The notes below the pieces were generated by a model. It worked only from the letters and a program-made list of their open reading frames with translations. It ran no database searches and was not told the DNA's origin. DNA of 64,000 bases from Epiperipatus broadwayi (Eukaryota > Onychophora > Udeonychophora > Euonychophora > Peripatidae): positions 4,465,576 through 4,529,575 of the forward strand of contig JAQFVV010000036.1 of assembly GCA_028023455.1 (NCBI GenBank). The letters run 5' to 3'. Each line of letters opens with the position of its first letter. The first letter of the stretch is position 1. The position numbers were made by a program, and so were the translations under genes. Of the stretch, positions 11,262 to 23,772 are shown in pieces.

Positions 11262-14200
11262 ATTGTGATACATCTATGCAGTTAAGATGCACTAGGATAA
11301 GGATTAATGTGCTAATATTTTTATTGGCATTACGTAAATGTGCAAGTAACACTTGTCAAATGTACAGAAAATAATTGCTGAAAGTAAATTAACAAATCAT
11401 CTTCATCAGTTATGAAATCAAACCTTTGGAATATATGGGGGAATAGAGCAGCTATAACACTAGTTTTGTTTAAATTTTCCTCTTAAAAGGAAAAACTCAG
11501 AGAATGAAGTGTGAAAAATAAAGTTATAGATTAAATGTGTTAAACTAAACATCTGGATTTGAACCTGGGAACAAAAGTGTTTGAAAACGAAAAAAACCTA
11601 CAGAATTATTTATCAACAGTTTTGGGATTATCGTGATTAAATGTGATAATACTGATTATTAATGTAGCTACATCCTGGATAAAAATAATCTTATGTACTC
11701 CAATAGTCACTAAATTGAGATAAATCTAATGTATTTGCCATGGTCGTGGACAATGCATAATATTTTATTAATTTATTGCTTTACCTTTTATTTCTATATT
11801 TGTTGTTTAGTAGGTAGTTAACATTTATAGGGAAATTTTAAAAAAAGAAAAGTTTGATTTTGACCCCAAAAGAAACTATTGAAGTTTTAAAAAATTTTTT
11901 AATATATAATAAAAGTGAGAAAGCATATGCCTATTGTCAGATTTGTTAATTTCATTTGAATAGTCATTGCTATGCCTTGACAAGTGGATGCGATCTGTTT
12001 TGATGATAAATCTTGGATGAGTGTTGGAGTGCTTGACTTTTAAAATTAATGTAGTTCATGGATTTTATTGATGGTCGTTTAAAACTTGTCATTTTGCACC
12101 AATACTATGATAACCCTGCATGGTGTATGTGATATTGTAAATGTCGATTATTGCTGAGGTAGAGTTATCGTATCATGTCGAAGAGATAGATAAAGAATAG
12201 CTTAGCTATCTTATCATTTGCAGGTATTGAGAGATTAAGAATTTAATTCCAGCTTCATTTGTACTTATTATCTAATTAGGGAATTATTTATGTAGTTGTG
12301 ATAAAATGTGTTGCATACCTTTTAAAAGTAAATGTGCATAGATTAGTTCCTCACATAATGTTTAGCCTCAGGAAGAAGGCAGTTCCCTGTTATATGCTAA
12401 CATTTGAAAGTTACAAATAATTTGTCTAGTTGCCCTTACAAAGGCACTAATGTGTGTGTTGTGAAGTACTTCACAGTAATATAGAATGTATGGATGATCT
12501 TTGCGGGATAGTATAAAGGTTTCTCTGACAGGGTTAAGGTCATAACCATATGTATGTATTGATGTGGGGAATGAAAGTTGCTTTAATTTATACTAGAGCC
12601 GATATGTAATCAAAATTTATGGAAGGCATAAATAAACATGGACAAGCTGTTGCAACATACTAGCACATCCAAATGAATATCGTCGCTAGACTGGTAATAT
12701 AATGATCACGATCACACAATGAATTTTTAGTAGGCATGAAAATCGAACTATTGCTTTATATTTTAAACAGTTACTTTCAATTATTGAATGGTCAGAAGAT
12801 AAATAAAATATATTATTGCTTGTTGGAATAGTTGAATTTATAGTTATTGTAGTGAAGTGGCCAAGAAATTGAATAGGCTGTTGGTTAAAGTTATACGATA
12901 ATATCATATTTATATTAGAATGCGGAATTCTAATTCCCAGCTTAAGCGCATTAACTTTTAAGTTGAACCAGGGGTCAAAACAATGATTAAATTTTAATTT
13001 TGAAATTTAGATAATATGGAAGTGTGCATTTTTTTATAGTGCTTAAATAGTATACCTTATCGGAATGATTTCTTGCTAATCTGACAATATAGTTAATGGC
13101 AATTTCATTGGAAAGAAATTAAATTTCTGTTTTGCTTCATCCAGTGTATATAATATTTGAGATTATTATGATACTGTATTAATCACATATGTTTGTTTCT
13201 TTTCTTAGTTAATTATAATAAACATTTGTTATTGTTATAAATTTATATTTGTGTCTTATGCTTTAATATTTTGGATATCTAGAATCTTACACCGCCTTAT
13301 AAAGTTTATATTACTATATACTACCATAACCAATTTTATAAAGGTGACATGAATACAATGTGTTAATACTAGATTACATTTAAATTTATGAATTGTTTAT
13401 ATTTGTTGATTTCTATAATTCACATCTATAAAATATCAACTAGGCATTTTTTTTTATAAAAGGGAACGATCATTTCATGTGGATAAATAGAATACATGAT
13501 TCATGAAATGTCATACATTTATAAATTACTAATTAATTTAGCACACAGATGATACGAGATAAAATTATGTAAGAGAAAATAATCAATTCAGTTATGTTAA
13601 ACTTATTTATTTAATTCGTTGCCATGTAATGAGTATTAAGAGTTGACATAAAATCCCTTTTCTACTTTTAGTATTTAATATAATTCCCACTGGTAAACTC
13701 ACCTTGAATTTTATTTTAGCAAACTTAGGAGATCATGTCTATTGGATCATAATAAACTAATAATAGTTAATAATTGCATTTCATTAGCAGATCAAAATCT
13801 TGAGAAACTAAAGTACTTCGATTATTAAATTTAAGAGAGCTAGCTTGGAAGTCAAATAGTATAAATATTAAAAATTGGGAACACTATTATGATAATAATA
13901 AGTAATCTGGAGTTAGTTGGAATAAAAGGTACATTCCATTCTTGTAGGTCTATATGTCTGCTTAAGGAAATAATATTAAGAATTGTCTGTTAAGAAGATA
14001 TAAAGGAGAACGTAACACAGACATTCAATGTTATATAAGTGTGGCTGTTAAAAAAGAATAATAGATGCTGAGAACGAAAAGAATAGTAGTAGGGTTAAAT
14101 GGGGAGGATTTATAACATTTCCTTTTATGTTAGTTTGAATTAGATAATAATTTACTAATATATATTATAATAAACATAAGTTGCAAGTTCTCTGCATCGA

Positions 14201-17100
14201 TTGCTAATTTATTTCTGGTCATTTATATATTAGAAATATACAATAACATTGTTGTGATTACCACTAGAGATCATATATCTATATAAAGTGCTGGAAAAAT
14301 GTTGCCTATATTATTTTATTAGTAGTGATAATTTATCATGTAATTATTTACATAATTATTAAGTTAAAAAATAAGATCATAATAAATTAAATTGTATGTA
14401 CTAACATTATATATTCTTTTAAAGACATTTTAATTACTTTCTTCATTGTATCTTATGGTAATAAGCATGGGTGATGATCTCTGGTGGGCATTACAATTTA
14501 ATAGTTACAATTTGGCGCCCGGGTATATATCACATTATTATTGCGATTATTAGGTAAATACACTAGCATTACTTATTCATTTCCAATATTATCTTCAATC
14601 TACTTTCCTCGAGTTAAGTTTATATATATTGTAACCTGTCCCCATGAATCACCACATATAGCTTATACAAATCGATCCTATCCTTAGCTTAGCTCAGATA
14701 TAACAATATAACTATATAAAACACTACTTTATGAGACACAACAATTGACTAGAGACATATATTATATAACATATAAGGTACACTTAAGAGATGGTCATAA
14801 TAGAGTGGTTTCAACATTGACAAAGCATATAGAATATACTTCCCAATGTCATAACTATTTTTAAAATTTTTCAACCATTATCTTGGTATATTACTTAGCT
14901 CTACAGCAGACAATGACTAACATGATCTTTCATTGAAAACAATGATTACTTTTCCTTCACTTATCTAATCAATTACATACAAAATAATGAAATTCAATGT
15001 ATTATAAAATATTTTATAATAACTATTCCTACCATCTGGATATCTCAAGGACAATAATTATTCACTTATAATAAAATAACTATTTATTCTAAGATGATTG
15101 AATAATAAGAGGGATTTTACTAAGATTCAATCATCTTAATAATAACCACACCTAACATTACACGTACAAATTAACATAGCTTTACCGACCATAATACAAA
15201 AAATTAACACTTGCTATTTACTACTTTACTTCCAACAAATGATTCAATTATATCTGAATATCTTATATTTTCATTAGTCAAACATTAATTATAAAATTGA
15301 ACTATACTTTTACTATTATCAGAAACTATACAAAATAATTAGAACAGGCTTCCCCTTTTTTAGTCATTTCAGTAAATTACTTAACCTATATACACTAGAT
15401 TAAATTTTATCTTAACAGAAAATGTAAACTTGCTGAAGTATTTCCATAACCATCTCTCTTGTAAACTCATATACCATCTTACATTTATCCTAAGAATGAA
15501 TTCAAATTAATTTTAAAATAAGAATAACGGTAACTTCAAAGATATTATTATTTCCAATTAAAATATGATGCTCTTAAATAGCACTACTCAAATAATTACA
15601 ATTTATTTTAATAAATAATTAATTTAAAAAGTTTTTATTGTTTATCATATTTCACATGATTTATGTGCTGTGATACCATTTTTGTGATAAAAATAATTAT
15701 GAGTAGAAATAAAGCCATTAGTCTAAATTTATATCAACATATTTATTTATATAAATAACAATAATAACAAATTCTTAAATATTACATACTATAATTAATT
15801 ATAAAACACATACAACATTATTAAAATCTTTGTATACTTATTTACATTGATAAAATCAATACTTTAATTACTATATCTCTTCTAAATTTAACCTTTAGAT
15901 TAAACAAGTATTTTATTATTTACATATTAATTTTTTTATTTTCGACATGTACAATTTCTTTCGTGTTGTAATTTTATGATAATGTTTATAAGTTCTTAAT
16001 AAGGGTTCTATTTTTTTTAGTTATTTTCTATCGACTAATGCAATATATTATTTTTTACATCACTTATATAAACTACAATACATTATTAAATGTTCATATT
16101 TTGTATTCATACAAACTCTATTAATAACTATACATAATATTCAAATTTACGTTGTTGTTCCTTATAATATAAAATCAATAAAATATTAAAATAATTTATT
16201 GAACTAAGATTAAATTACTACTTGATGATCAATCATTCTGTTCATTCTTTATCTTTTTTTATTCTCATCATTGATCTCATTTTATCTTTCAGTGTATCAT
16301 TTAGAAATTATTTCAATATTTTTTGTATTTATTCAAGTTTATAGAAAACAGTCTTCTACAGCTTAGACAAGAAATTATAATGTTTCCTAAAATATAATCA
16401 ACCTTCATTTGATGTTTAGCTTACGTTTCTTTGCTATCTAAAAGAATTCTGTTGGTAAGAAACAGATTTTAATAAATTAACAACTATAAATATGAAATGG
16501 AGGTCTTTTTTCTTTTAAATGTTCTATTTTAGCAAGTAGTCATTTTTGTCTCAATAATACTACTTTACCATCCAGGCTTCTACACTAAGCTCTTATGGAA
16601 ATTAACATATATATTTTATGTAAATTCCTCCCATCTCTATGTACTAAAAATACAAATATGGTCGTCACATAGACCATCACCATTATGCTATTTCTATCAG
16701 TTCTTCAGGAAGATGTTTCATCCTATCCTGGAATAATAACTTATCTGACTATAACATATATTCCTAGCATCAGTCACTACAATGTACTACCAACTTCTCA
16801 TCAAGTGTTATCCTACAAATCTAAGAATTATGTATTACGAAACAAACTATATATAATTTGACAACTGTCAATATTTATTTTATTACATTAAATTGAGATC
16901 AAAATTTTTTAGGTGCCTTTATCATTCATACATTCATTTCTTTCATATTACTCTTAAAAATTTCTATATCATAGATATTTGTTTATATTAGTATGACTCC
17001 AATCTCTCTGTTCATTATGATGACATTAATTTAATTATTAACTATATTATACATAAAAATATCTAATAAATTGATTTAAATTATATTATTTTACAATGGA
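11262..17100. other. Long AT-rich stretch with no recognised gene or element
   Basis: Both strands were read for coding motifs, tRNA-like boxes and the repeat families found elsewhere; none was recognised. A short perfect hairpin TAAGATGATTGAAT/ATTCAATCATCTTA lies at about 15089-15135. The stretch may be intergenic, a large intron or decayed repeats. Confidence 0.4.
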
Positions 17101-17103
17101 AAC

Positions 17104-17380
17104 CTAAAGTATTATTTTATCGATTTTTCTCTATTCTTTCCCTCACATACGTTCTCTTCTTAAACATAACTTTTAAAGTTATTAATTTAAAAATAAACAT
17201 AAAAATATAACACATATTGCTGGCTTGGTGATGCAAGGTTGTCATGTAATTCTATAGGATATTTTATTGCAGGCATTGTTTTTCTCTATTCCTTCCCTCA
17301 TGTATACTACGTTCTCTTCTTAAGCATAACTTTTAAAGTTATTAATTTAAAAATAAACATTAAAATATATTACATAACAT
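17104..17380 (+). repeat. Local direct duplication (~165-bp offset)
   Basis: TTTTTCTCTATTC(T/C)TTCCCTCA..., ACGTTCTCTTCTTAA(A/G)CATAAC and TTTTAAAGTTATTAATTTAA at about 17123-17210 recur at about 17279-17372. The copies differ by a few substitutions and a small insertion. Confidence 0.75.
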
Positions 17381-17559
17381 CAACTTATTCAATTTAACTA
17401 ACTTAATACTAAACTTAACAACTAATATTGTATTGGCATTTATATTTAAAAATAATGCCCAGAAAAAAAATATTGTTTATTTTTTTATTCTTCCTTGCGA
17501 AGCTAATGAGTTTGGATTGAAAATATTATTGCTTTTCAATTTTGGACTCATAGTTTTAG

Positions 17560-17790
17560 AGCTAAGTAAAAATAAAAGATGGCTGCTGGAGGGTTGCGTA
17601 AGATCCTAAGATCTAGGTGCAGTGCTCACAGATCCAAGACTCATCATTGATGAAAGCCACAAGCTATAAACTAGTCTGGGAATATTCTATGAGTAAGCAC
17701 TAGATAGGGATTTTATGCACAAGCCTTCTGGCATTGATTTCTCTGCCCTGCATTGAGTGGCACTACTGTAGGAAGAGTTTTGCCTGTTTT
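17560..17790 (+). repeat. Hammerhead-like repeat family copy (one-armed)
   Basis: It shares GATGAAAGC(C/T)ACAAGCTA.AAAC.AGTCTGG and GAGTAAGCACTAGAT.GG.ATTTTATGCACAA with the foldback at 60.82-61.12 kb. The ribozyme-like core here reads TTGATGA (17647-17653) followed by a weak AAGCC/AGCT hairpin and TAAAC. The upstream inverted arm is missing. It is probably a decayed non-autonomous element or PLE terminus. Confidence 0.6.
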
Positions 17791-18770
17791 AAGAAATGAT
17801 ACTAATAGTAGTTTTTATGAATTTATTATAAAAGACCAGATAATGTGCCTGCAGGAATTATTAAGTATAAGACTAATATTAAATTTAATGTTTCTTAATA
17901 TGGTGAACAAGCTTGTTTTTTTTTTTTATTTGTGCCAAAAGAAATAAATATTTGTTTATTGTGATTGTTACTTCCACTAGTTGTTTTTTTTTTAATTTAA
18001 TATAAGAAAAATATTGGTTTGTAAGTCCAATTACTCAAAATTTTAAATATGGAATTATTTTCATAACTTGTATTTTATTCTCATAATTTAATTGTCTATT
18101 AAAAGGATTTGCATTTAAAAAGGAAATTTAAGATTATGCTTTCACTTTAATATGTGCTTTTAACATTAAAATACTTTCTCAATTTTCATGATTTCAACCC
18201 CAAAATATCATTTAGTTTACATGTAAACTGTTTGCTCAATGGCTGATAAATGATGGTTAGATTATTAACTAGAGAAGATGGTAAATCATTATTAACCTTT
18301 TAACCGCTAATTATATTATTGGTTGTATGAGGTAAAAATCAAATCTTTTAATTGGCCAACTCACAAACTGAAGACAAAGCCTATTGTTAAAACATATTCG
18401 CCTATAATATTAAATTCAACTCAGATACGTTTATAAAAAGTATATTATTAATTTTTCAGGTTATGAAGAGAACGAAAGTTCTTTCAAAAATAAATTGCTA
18501 TTTATTTATTCTAAAATATTCAATTTCGGCAACATAAAAGCTATAATATAAACAAAAAGGTCGACTTTTACGTTATAGAAAAGTAAATATTTCTTTTTAC
18601 TAATTCTTCAATATTTTTACAAAAATCTTCGATATTTTTCGAAAATAATTTTGTTTTTTTAGTATTCTCTCTGAAAATAATTTTAATTTCTTAAAATATA
18701 CTTTTATAATACTTTAAAATCATATTTGAAATGAAAATCTCAGCGTTTTTCTTTATTTTCTTTGATCAGG
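17791..18770. other. AT-rich stretch without recognised genes
   Basis: No motifs or repeats recognised; short ORFs only. Confidence 0.4.
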
Positions 18771-18784
18771 CGGTTTCTTTGTTC

Positions 18785-19003
18785 TTTCCAGCCAATCAGA
18801 ATGTCTTTTTCGGTTGAGAGCTTGCTAAGAACCAATCACAAATAATGTTCTTTCTTTGTTTAGGTTTAAATGCGTTTTTTTTTATTTTTTACTTGTAAAA
18901 TAAGTCAGAAGAGGGCACCATCTTACAGAACTTTTAAAAACCTCTTCAAAACCTATCGAACAAATTTTTTAGCATAAGAATCGGCTGAGTTAGAGTGACG
19001 TCA
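18785..19003. promoter_or_regulatory. Candidate promoter island: two CCAAT boxes and a full CRE
   Basis: AGCCAATCAGA near 18792, AACCAATCAC near 18831 and the palindromic CRE TGACGTCA at 18996-19003 lie within 220 bases that look less AT-rich than their surroundings. The CRE binds CREB/CREM/ATF bZIP factors; CCAAT binds NF-Y. No long ORF follows on either strand. A short plus-strand frame begins at 19005 (MSTRSLVKNS...) and a minus-strand frame MVPSSDLFYK begins near 18925, each running into a possible GT donor, so a first exon on either strand is conceivable. Confidence 0.35.
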
Positions 19004-19216
19004 GATGTCTACGAGGAGCCTCGTAAAAAACAGTCTTTTGGACTCGTTCTTTCTGCTGATTGTAAACAATTATCGTAATGCTAATTAATTCACCTGTTAT
19101 GTTACTGAATATTTTACAATTTAAATGTAAGGGTACCAGATTGCTAAACCATATATATATATATATGTGTGTGTGTGTTGATACGAAGATTTTCATGGGT
19201 TGCATATATAAAAGAC

Positions 19217-19382
19217 ATATTTTGCGGGTTCATCCGTGTTAAAATATTTTAAACATTGATATAGCGACGTTTCGACTGTCTTTCTACCTTTTATCACCCA
19301 GTGGATGACTTGTGTGACCAAGATGAAACATTGGTATATCAATATTTAAAATATTTTAATATGGATGAACCCGCAAAATATA
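19217..19382. mobile_element. Solo foldback PLE terminus with inverted ends
   Basis: The ends ATATTTTGCGGGTTCATCC (19217-19235) and GGATGAACCCGCAAAATAT (19364-19382) are perfect inverted repeats, continued by complementary AT-rich arms. The interior matches the PLE 3' block at 6515-6660. Two hairpin modules sit head to head: GTTTCGAC...TTTATCACC read on the minus strand (GTGATAA...GTC-GAAAC), and GTGGATGA-CTTG...CAAG-ATGAAAC read on the plus strand. Both look like decayed hammerheads. I read it as a solo terminal repeat of the 6-kb PLE family. Confidence 0.65.
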
Positions 19383-19404
19383 TATATATAATAAAAACAT
19401 GGAA

Positions 19405-19466
19405 TTACTTCTCTATAAAACTGCTTTAATATTTCAACCAGCAGACTGGTTTTCATCAGAAAGCAA
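19405..19466 (-). ncRNA. Hammerhead ribozyme, PLE 3' terminus
   Basis: On the minus strand the order is CTGATGA (19459-19453), stem II CTGGTT... that is AACCAG/CTGGTT (6 bp perfect, 4-base loop TCTG) and GAAA (19435-19432), then ATA...TAT as a short stem III. This is the CUGANGA-stem II-GAAA core of hammerheads. Stem I is weak (CUUU with GAAG). PLE termini are known to carry minimal hammerheads. It lies on the same strand as the PLE ORF, downstream of it. Confidence 0.7.
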
Positions 19467-21057
19467 AATGGCTATTCCCAGAATTTAAGCGCTAAAATAT
19501 TACAGACAGTTACGTATCAGATAACAAAACTAATTCCTATAGGCTAAAAATCTTTAAAAACCTTGTATAAATATATATATTTACAAAACTTTGTATAAAA
19601 AATACTAAAAAAATTCTTTCACAAAAAACTTATTTTTTTAAAAACAAAAACCATACATACATTATTATTATATATTAAAATATATCAAAAAACAATAAAA
19701 ATATACTATTATATATGTACACACACAAAAAAACTATATATATATATATATATTCTACTATATACATATATATTTTTCATATTTATTCCACTTCGTGCTA
19801 GTCCACATAAAATAATTTAGGAAATAAAAAAACAAATCCCTATTAAACCAGGTAATTCAAAGATGTGATAGTACCTATATTCATATTCATTCCATGATGA
19901 TGTAATGTCTTAAATTTGAAAATAAAAAAACTCTCCTTCTGTTTTCTTTCTCTCATGGAAGAAAAATTATCTTCCAATATAACCACTTTTAAATCATCAA
20001 TCTAAAGTGAAATGTTTAGAAACTGGTCTATCTTCATTTTTATGTAAAATATCAAACCTATGGGTGGTCATTCAAATATGTAGACTGTTTGCTGACTCAT
20101 TTATATAAGGACTCAAGCATCTATTACATTCTATTAAATATACCAAGTTTATACTTTTACAATTGACATAGTTGGGGATATACCATTTAAAACCATGAAT
20201 GGTATCTCCCTGAACCATCTTTGTAACAATAATATGTTTGCATGTAAGACATTTCTTATCCCACATAAAAAACAACCCTTTCCTGACACAAAATTAGTGC
20301 CAAAAACTGTTCTTACAAGTCTATCCCTAAGTGTCCTATGTCTACGATATACAACTTTAGGTGGATAGGGAAAAACAGATCTCAGATATTCTGTGGAATT
20401 TAATATATTAAAATGTTTCCATAATATTTGGTTAATATTAGGTAAATCAGCATTGAAGGTAAGAACCAGTGGTATATTTATCAACTGACTCTTTCTTTTC
20501 TTAGATAGAAGAAGTTCCTTCCTGTCAACTTCTGAAGATTTAACCACTGCCCTATCTAACAGTCCTTTAGGATATTTCATATTGATAAATTTATTATACA
20601 AAACATTGTTATTTTGCTGTAGAAATCCCTGATCACTGCAAATTTTTTTAATCCTTAAAAATTGACTGTAAGGGATATTAGTCTTTAAGTGCTTAGGGTG
20701 ATTACTATAAAAATGTACGTAAGCATGACTATCAGTTGGCTTCCTATATATATTAGTACTAAGAATACCATCACTATAAGTAATCTCAACATCAAGAAAA
20801 TGAACCACTGTTTTAGAAAAATTCATTGAAAATTGTATATTATTATTAAAATTATTTAGATAATCAAAAATGTATGAGGTCTTTTTCATTGTATGGCCAG
20901 ATCATAAAGACATCATCTATATATCTCAGCCAAGTATGAGGTTTAAGACTAGCCTTCTTAAGTATAGAGCTTTCCAATTCACTAATTCAATAACAGTTAT
21001 AATTTTGTGCTGATCATATTCTTTCTCTTTTAAAACAGATTCAATAGCTCTAATTCC

Positions 21058-21118
21058 ATCTTTCTGATGAAAACCAGTCTGCTGGTTGAAATATTAAAGC
21101 AGTTTTATAGAGAAGTAA
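21058..21118 (+). ncRNA. Hammerhead ribozyme, inverted PLE terminus copy
   Basis: CTGATGA (21064-21070), stem II AACCAG (21072-21077)/CTGGTT (21082-21087) and GAAA (21088-21091) match the 19.4-kb copy base for base through about TTTTATAGAGAAGTAATTC, but on the opposite strand. The junction with PLE coding sequence falls immediately beside the core, at the codons preceding DGIRAIE. Confidence 0.7.
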
Positions 21119-21189
21119 TTCTGTGTTTTTATTATGTTTTTATTTTCCCTTTAGTTCGTTCGTATATTTATTATTTTCACATATATATA

Positions 21190-22560
21190 TATACACACAA
21201 TTATGGCAGACAAAAATAAATCATGGCCCTTATTCCCAGGAGGCTGTAAAGTTACCACCCAAGGCAGCTGTTGGTGGCCGAAGGCGAGGGTGCTAAGAAT
21301 CCCTGATTGTGGACCCAGGCTGCCATTTGATGACTTTTTATTTAGGTACTTACAACTGCAAATCACTTTCAAGTGAAGGAAAGGTTGCAAGAATTAGAAG
21401 AACTGTCTTATATTAAATGGGATATTATTGGACATTTGAAGTTAGAAAAAAAGGTGAAGAGACAATTGATTTAAAAAGTGGACATGTACTCTATTATAAA
21501 GGTACAAATATTAAAAATACAAGTGGGGTAGGATTCATTATAAGTAAAAAGTGGAAGAACAACATTGTGGAGATTGATGCTGTATCAGACAGAGTGGCGA
21601 GATTAGTTATACAACTTAATAGCAGAAACCAAATGCAGATAATTCAGGTTTATGCCCCAACAAGTTCTCATAGTGATGAAATAGTAAAAGATTTTTATAT
21701 GGATGTCTAATTCGATCAGAATAAACAACATTTGAAAATTGTTATGGTAGACTTTAATGCTAGAATTGGTAAACAAATGAAAGATGAAAGTGATGTAGAT
21801 ACTTTTGGTTATGGTAATAGAAATAAGAATGGACACAGACTTGGGGAGTTGCAGAAAAAGAAAAAACTTTATATTATGAATTCTTTTTTTTTGAGAAAAA
21901 TGTTAAAAGAAAATGGACATGGAAGCATCCAAATGAAGATATAGCAGAATTGGATTATATTTTAACTAACAGAACATACATATTTCAAGATTGTAATGTT
22001 CTTAATAAATTTAGCACAGGAAGTGATCATCGATTAGTAAGATGTAAGATACGTGTTAATGCAAAACTAGAGAGACAAAAATTATTAAGAAAAACAATAT
22101 TTACAGTTGATATTCCTAATCTTCAAAAGCATTCTAAAGAATTTAAATTAGAACTTACAAATCAGTTTCTAGAAATAGTAGATTTTGAACATGATTCAGA
22201 TTTGAATGAAATTAATATGAAAATAACTGATACACTTTTAAAAACTGCAACAAAGATAGCTGGTAGAAAAAAGCAGCAATTGACCAATAAATTTCTACTG
22301 TGGCTAGTGAATTTATGAAGAAAAGAAGTAATATAAAAGTGTACAAAAATGATTCATTAAAAAGATTGATTATTTTTAATTTTGTAAAATGATGCAGAAA
22401 AGAATTGAAAATGATATAAGAAAGTATAACTGTGAACTAGCAAGAAAGCTGTAGAATAGAATAAAAGTCTCAAGAGTGTAAAACAACATTTTGGTTTATA
22501 TATATCCTCATGCCATTAATTACATTTTTAAGCGACAAATAATGGGGGGAACACTATATG
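21190..22560 (+). mobile_element. RTE-type LINE, 5' region and AP endonuclease
   Basis: After a 5' leader (about 21190-21370) the translation runs LQELEELSYIKWDIIG (frameshift near 21425), then VRKKGEETIDLKSGHVLYYKG and GVGFIISKKWKNNIVEIDAVSDRVARLVIQL, then QIIQVYAPTSSHSDE (21417-21710). Next come VMVDFNARIGK (21732-21944) and LDYILTNRTYIFQD...TGSDHRLVRCKIRVN (21950-22318). These are the ordered motifs of the apurinic-like endonuclease of RTE-clade LINEs, including the catalytic SDH box. Stops at 21708 and 21942 split the frame. A linker helix region continues to about 22500, then the copy ends before the reverse transcriptase. Confidence 0.85.
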
Positions 22561-23640
22561 AAAAACTACCAGATGTTTTAGTAAATCCCAAAATAAATTC
22601 ATTTACATGAAGAAAACATTCTCTAAACAAATTAAGTCCCAGTAATGTTAATAATTTGACAATCCAAAGAGACAATTTTAGTATTTAGTAGCTTTTGAAA
22701 ATTAGCCTAATTAAAAAAATTACTTGTAAGAAATAAATAGCAAATATTTTAGGACATATGTTTCAAACAATTTCAATTATCTTGTACATATATTTCAAAT
22801 AACTATAAGTTTAAATTGAACCCATACAGTTTCTTCTACCGCCTTTACTTGCAAGGAATCATATAAACTTTTTTTTTCATATTGGGCCGTCTAAATATGA
22901 ATATATCATAAGAATTTGTTTTGAGTGTAATTACATCTAGGTTACTTTATCACAAAGTTTTATTTTAACAAATTTTGGGGATAGTCAATCAATATGCTAG
23001 ACAAAAAAAATAATAATAGTACATTTTATTTGGGTCTACAAAATGCATTCCATTATTTGCATAAATTTGCCAATAACTTTAAAAAATGGATTTTTAATGG
23101 TGCTGATATATTAATCCCAAACAATAAGTAAGAAAATATTTCCTCATTTTTTGTATCTGTTATTATAGTATTAACACTGATTGAGCGATTTTTAATATAA
23201 TTAGTCATTTGTGGCACATCTAGAAATTTTAACTATGGAACTTACCAAATTAGATTTTATAGCTAATCTAACATCATGCAGTGTTGTTTTCATTCATTAA
23301 AAAAAAACTATACTTCCAAAAGTTTGTTTACACATTTATTTATTTTATTAACTTTCTTCCTCAGAACAATGTTTCTCTAAAAGCAATTATTCAATATTAC
23401 ATCTTATCTTGATGGCTTCTTATATAAAAGTGTTGTCATTTATTCCGATTTTAAAAAGTTTATATTAAATACACTTTTCACAAAAACATGCGTAATTACT
23501 ACTAACACTTATTTCCATTCTATGCCATCAGAAATTTTGGACTAGAAAATTTTGACAGAGATGCCACTTTATACTACTCTATTTTTTTCTCTCTTGCAGT
23601 AGAAGAATTATGCCTAGATTGAATGTTAAGCTTCCCTAAT
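22561..23640. other. AT-rich stretch without recognised genes
   Basis: No coding motifs, RT blocks or repeat-family matches recognised. Confidence 0.4.
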
Positions 23641-23654
23641 TTGTATTCATTTTG

Positions 23655-23772
23655 TCAGTTGTCAAGCGTTGTTAGTCGAGATGTCAGCGCAACCGCCTTG
23701 CAGGCAAGCAGTTGGTTTGCAGACGGTTGTTGCGGGTTCTCCCTGCCGATGCTATGATATATGGAAAAAAAA
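23655..23772 (+). mobile_element. tRNA-derived SINE, family 1
   Basis: TTAGTCGAGATG matches the pol III A box consensus. About 55 bases on, GCGGGTTCTCCCTGCC is a B box with substitutions. The tail GATGCTATGATATATGG-A(n) is shared with the copies at 26.5, 27.7 and 31.9 kb. Confidence 0.7.

Larger units (their letters stand above)
19405..21120 (-). mobile_element. Penelope-like element, internally deleted, flanked by inverted hammerhead termini
   Basis: Read on the minus strand, DGIRAIESVLKEKEYD (about 21060-21010) leads to a junction that skips the RT block with the G.AMGSP.SP motif. ELESSILKKASLKPHTWLRYIDDVFMIWPYNE follows (the catalytic Y-x-DD motif, about 20970-20885). After a frameshift, 20889-20149 reads LNNFNNNIQFSMNFS, HFLDV, IYRKPTDSHAYVHFYSNHP and so on, the PLE thumb and linker. 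A second frameshift leads to 20275-20072, with CLTCKHI and LVYLIECNRCLSPYINES, the GIY-YIG nuclease with YIG changed to YIN. The coding body is therefore dead. The same ~50-bp hammerhead sequence closes both ends in inverted orientation. Confidence 0.85.

Noticed and set aside
11110-11352. ORF with poly-Ile/poly-Met
   Set aside because: Translation of an (ATC)n(ATT)n microsatellite.
21151-21390. 79-codon minus-strand ORF
   Set aside because: Shadow of the RTE 5' leader on the plus strand.
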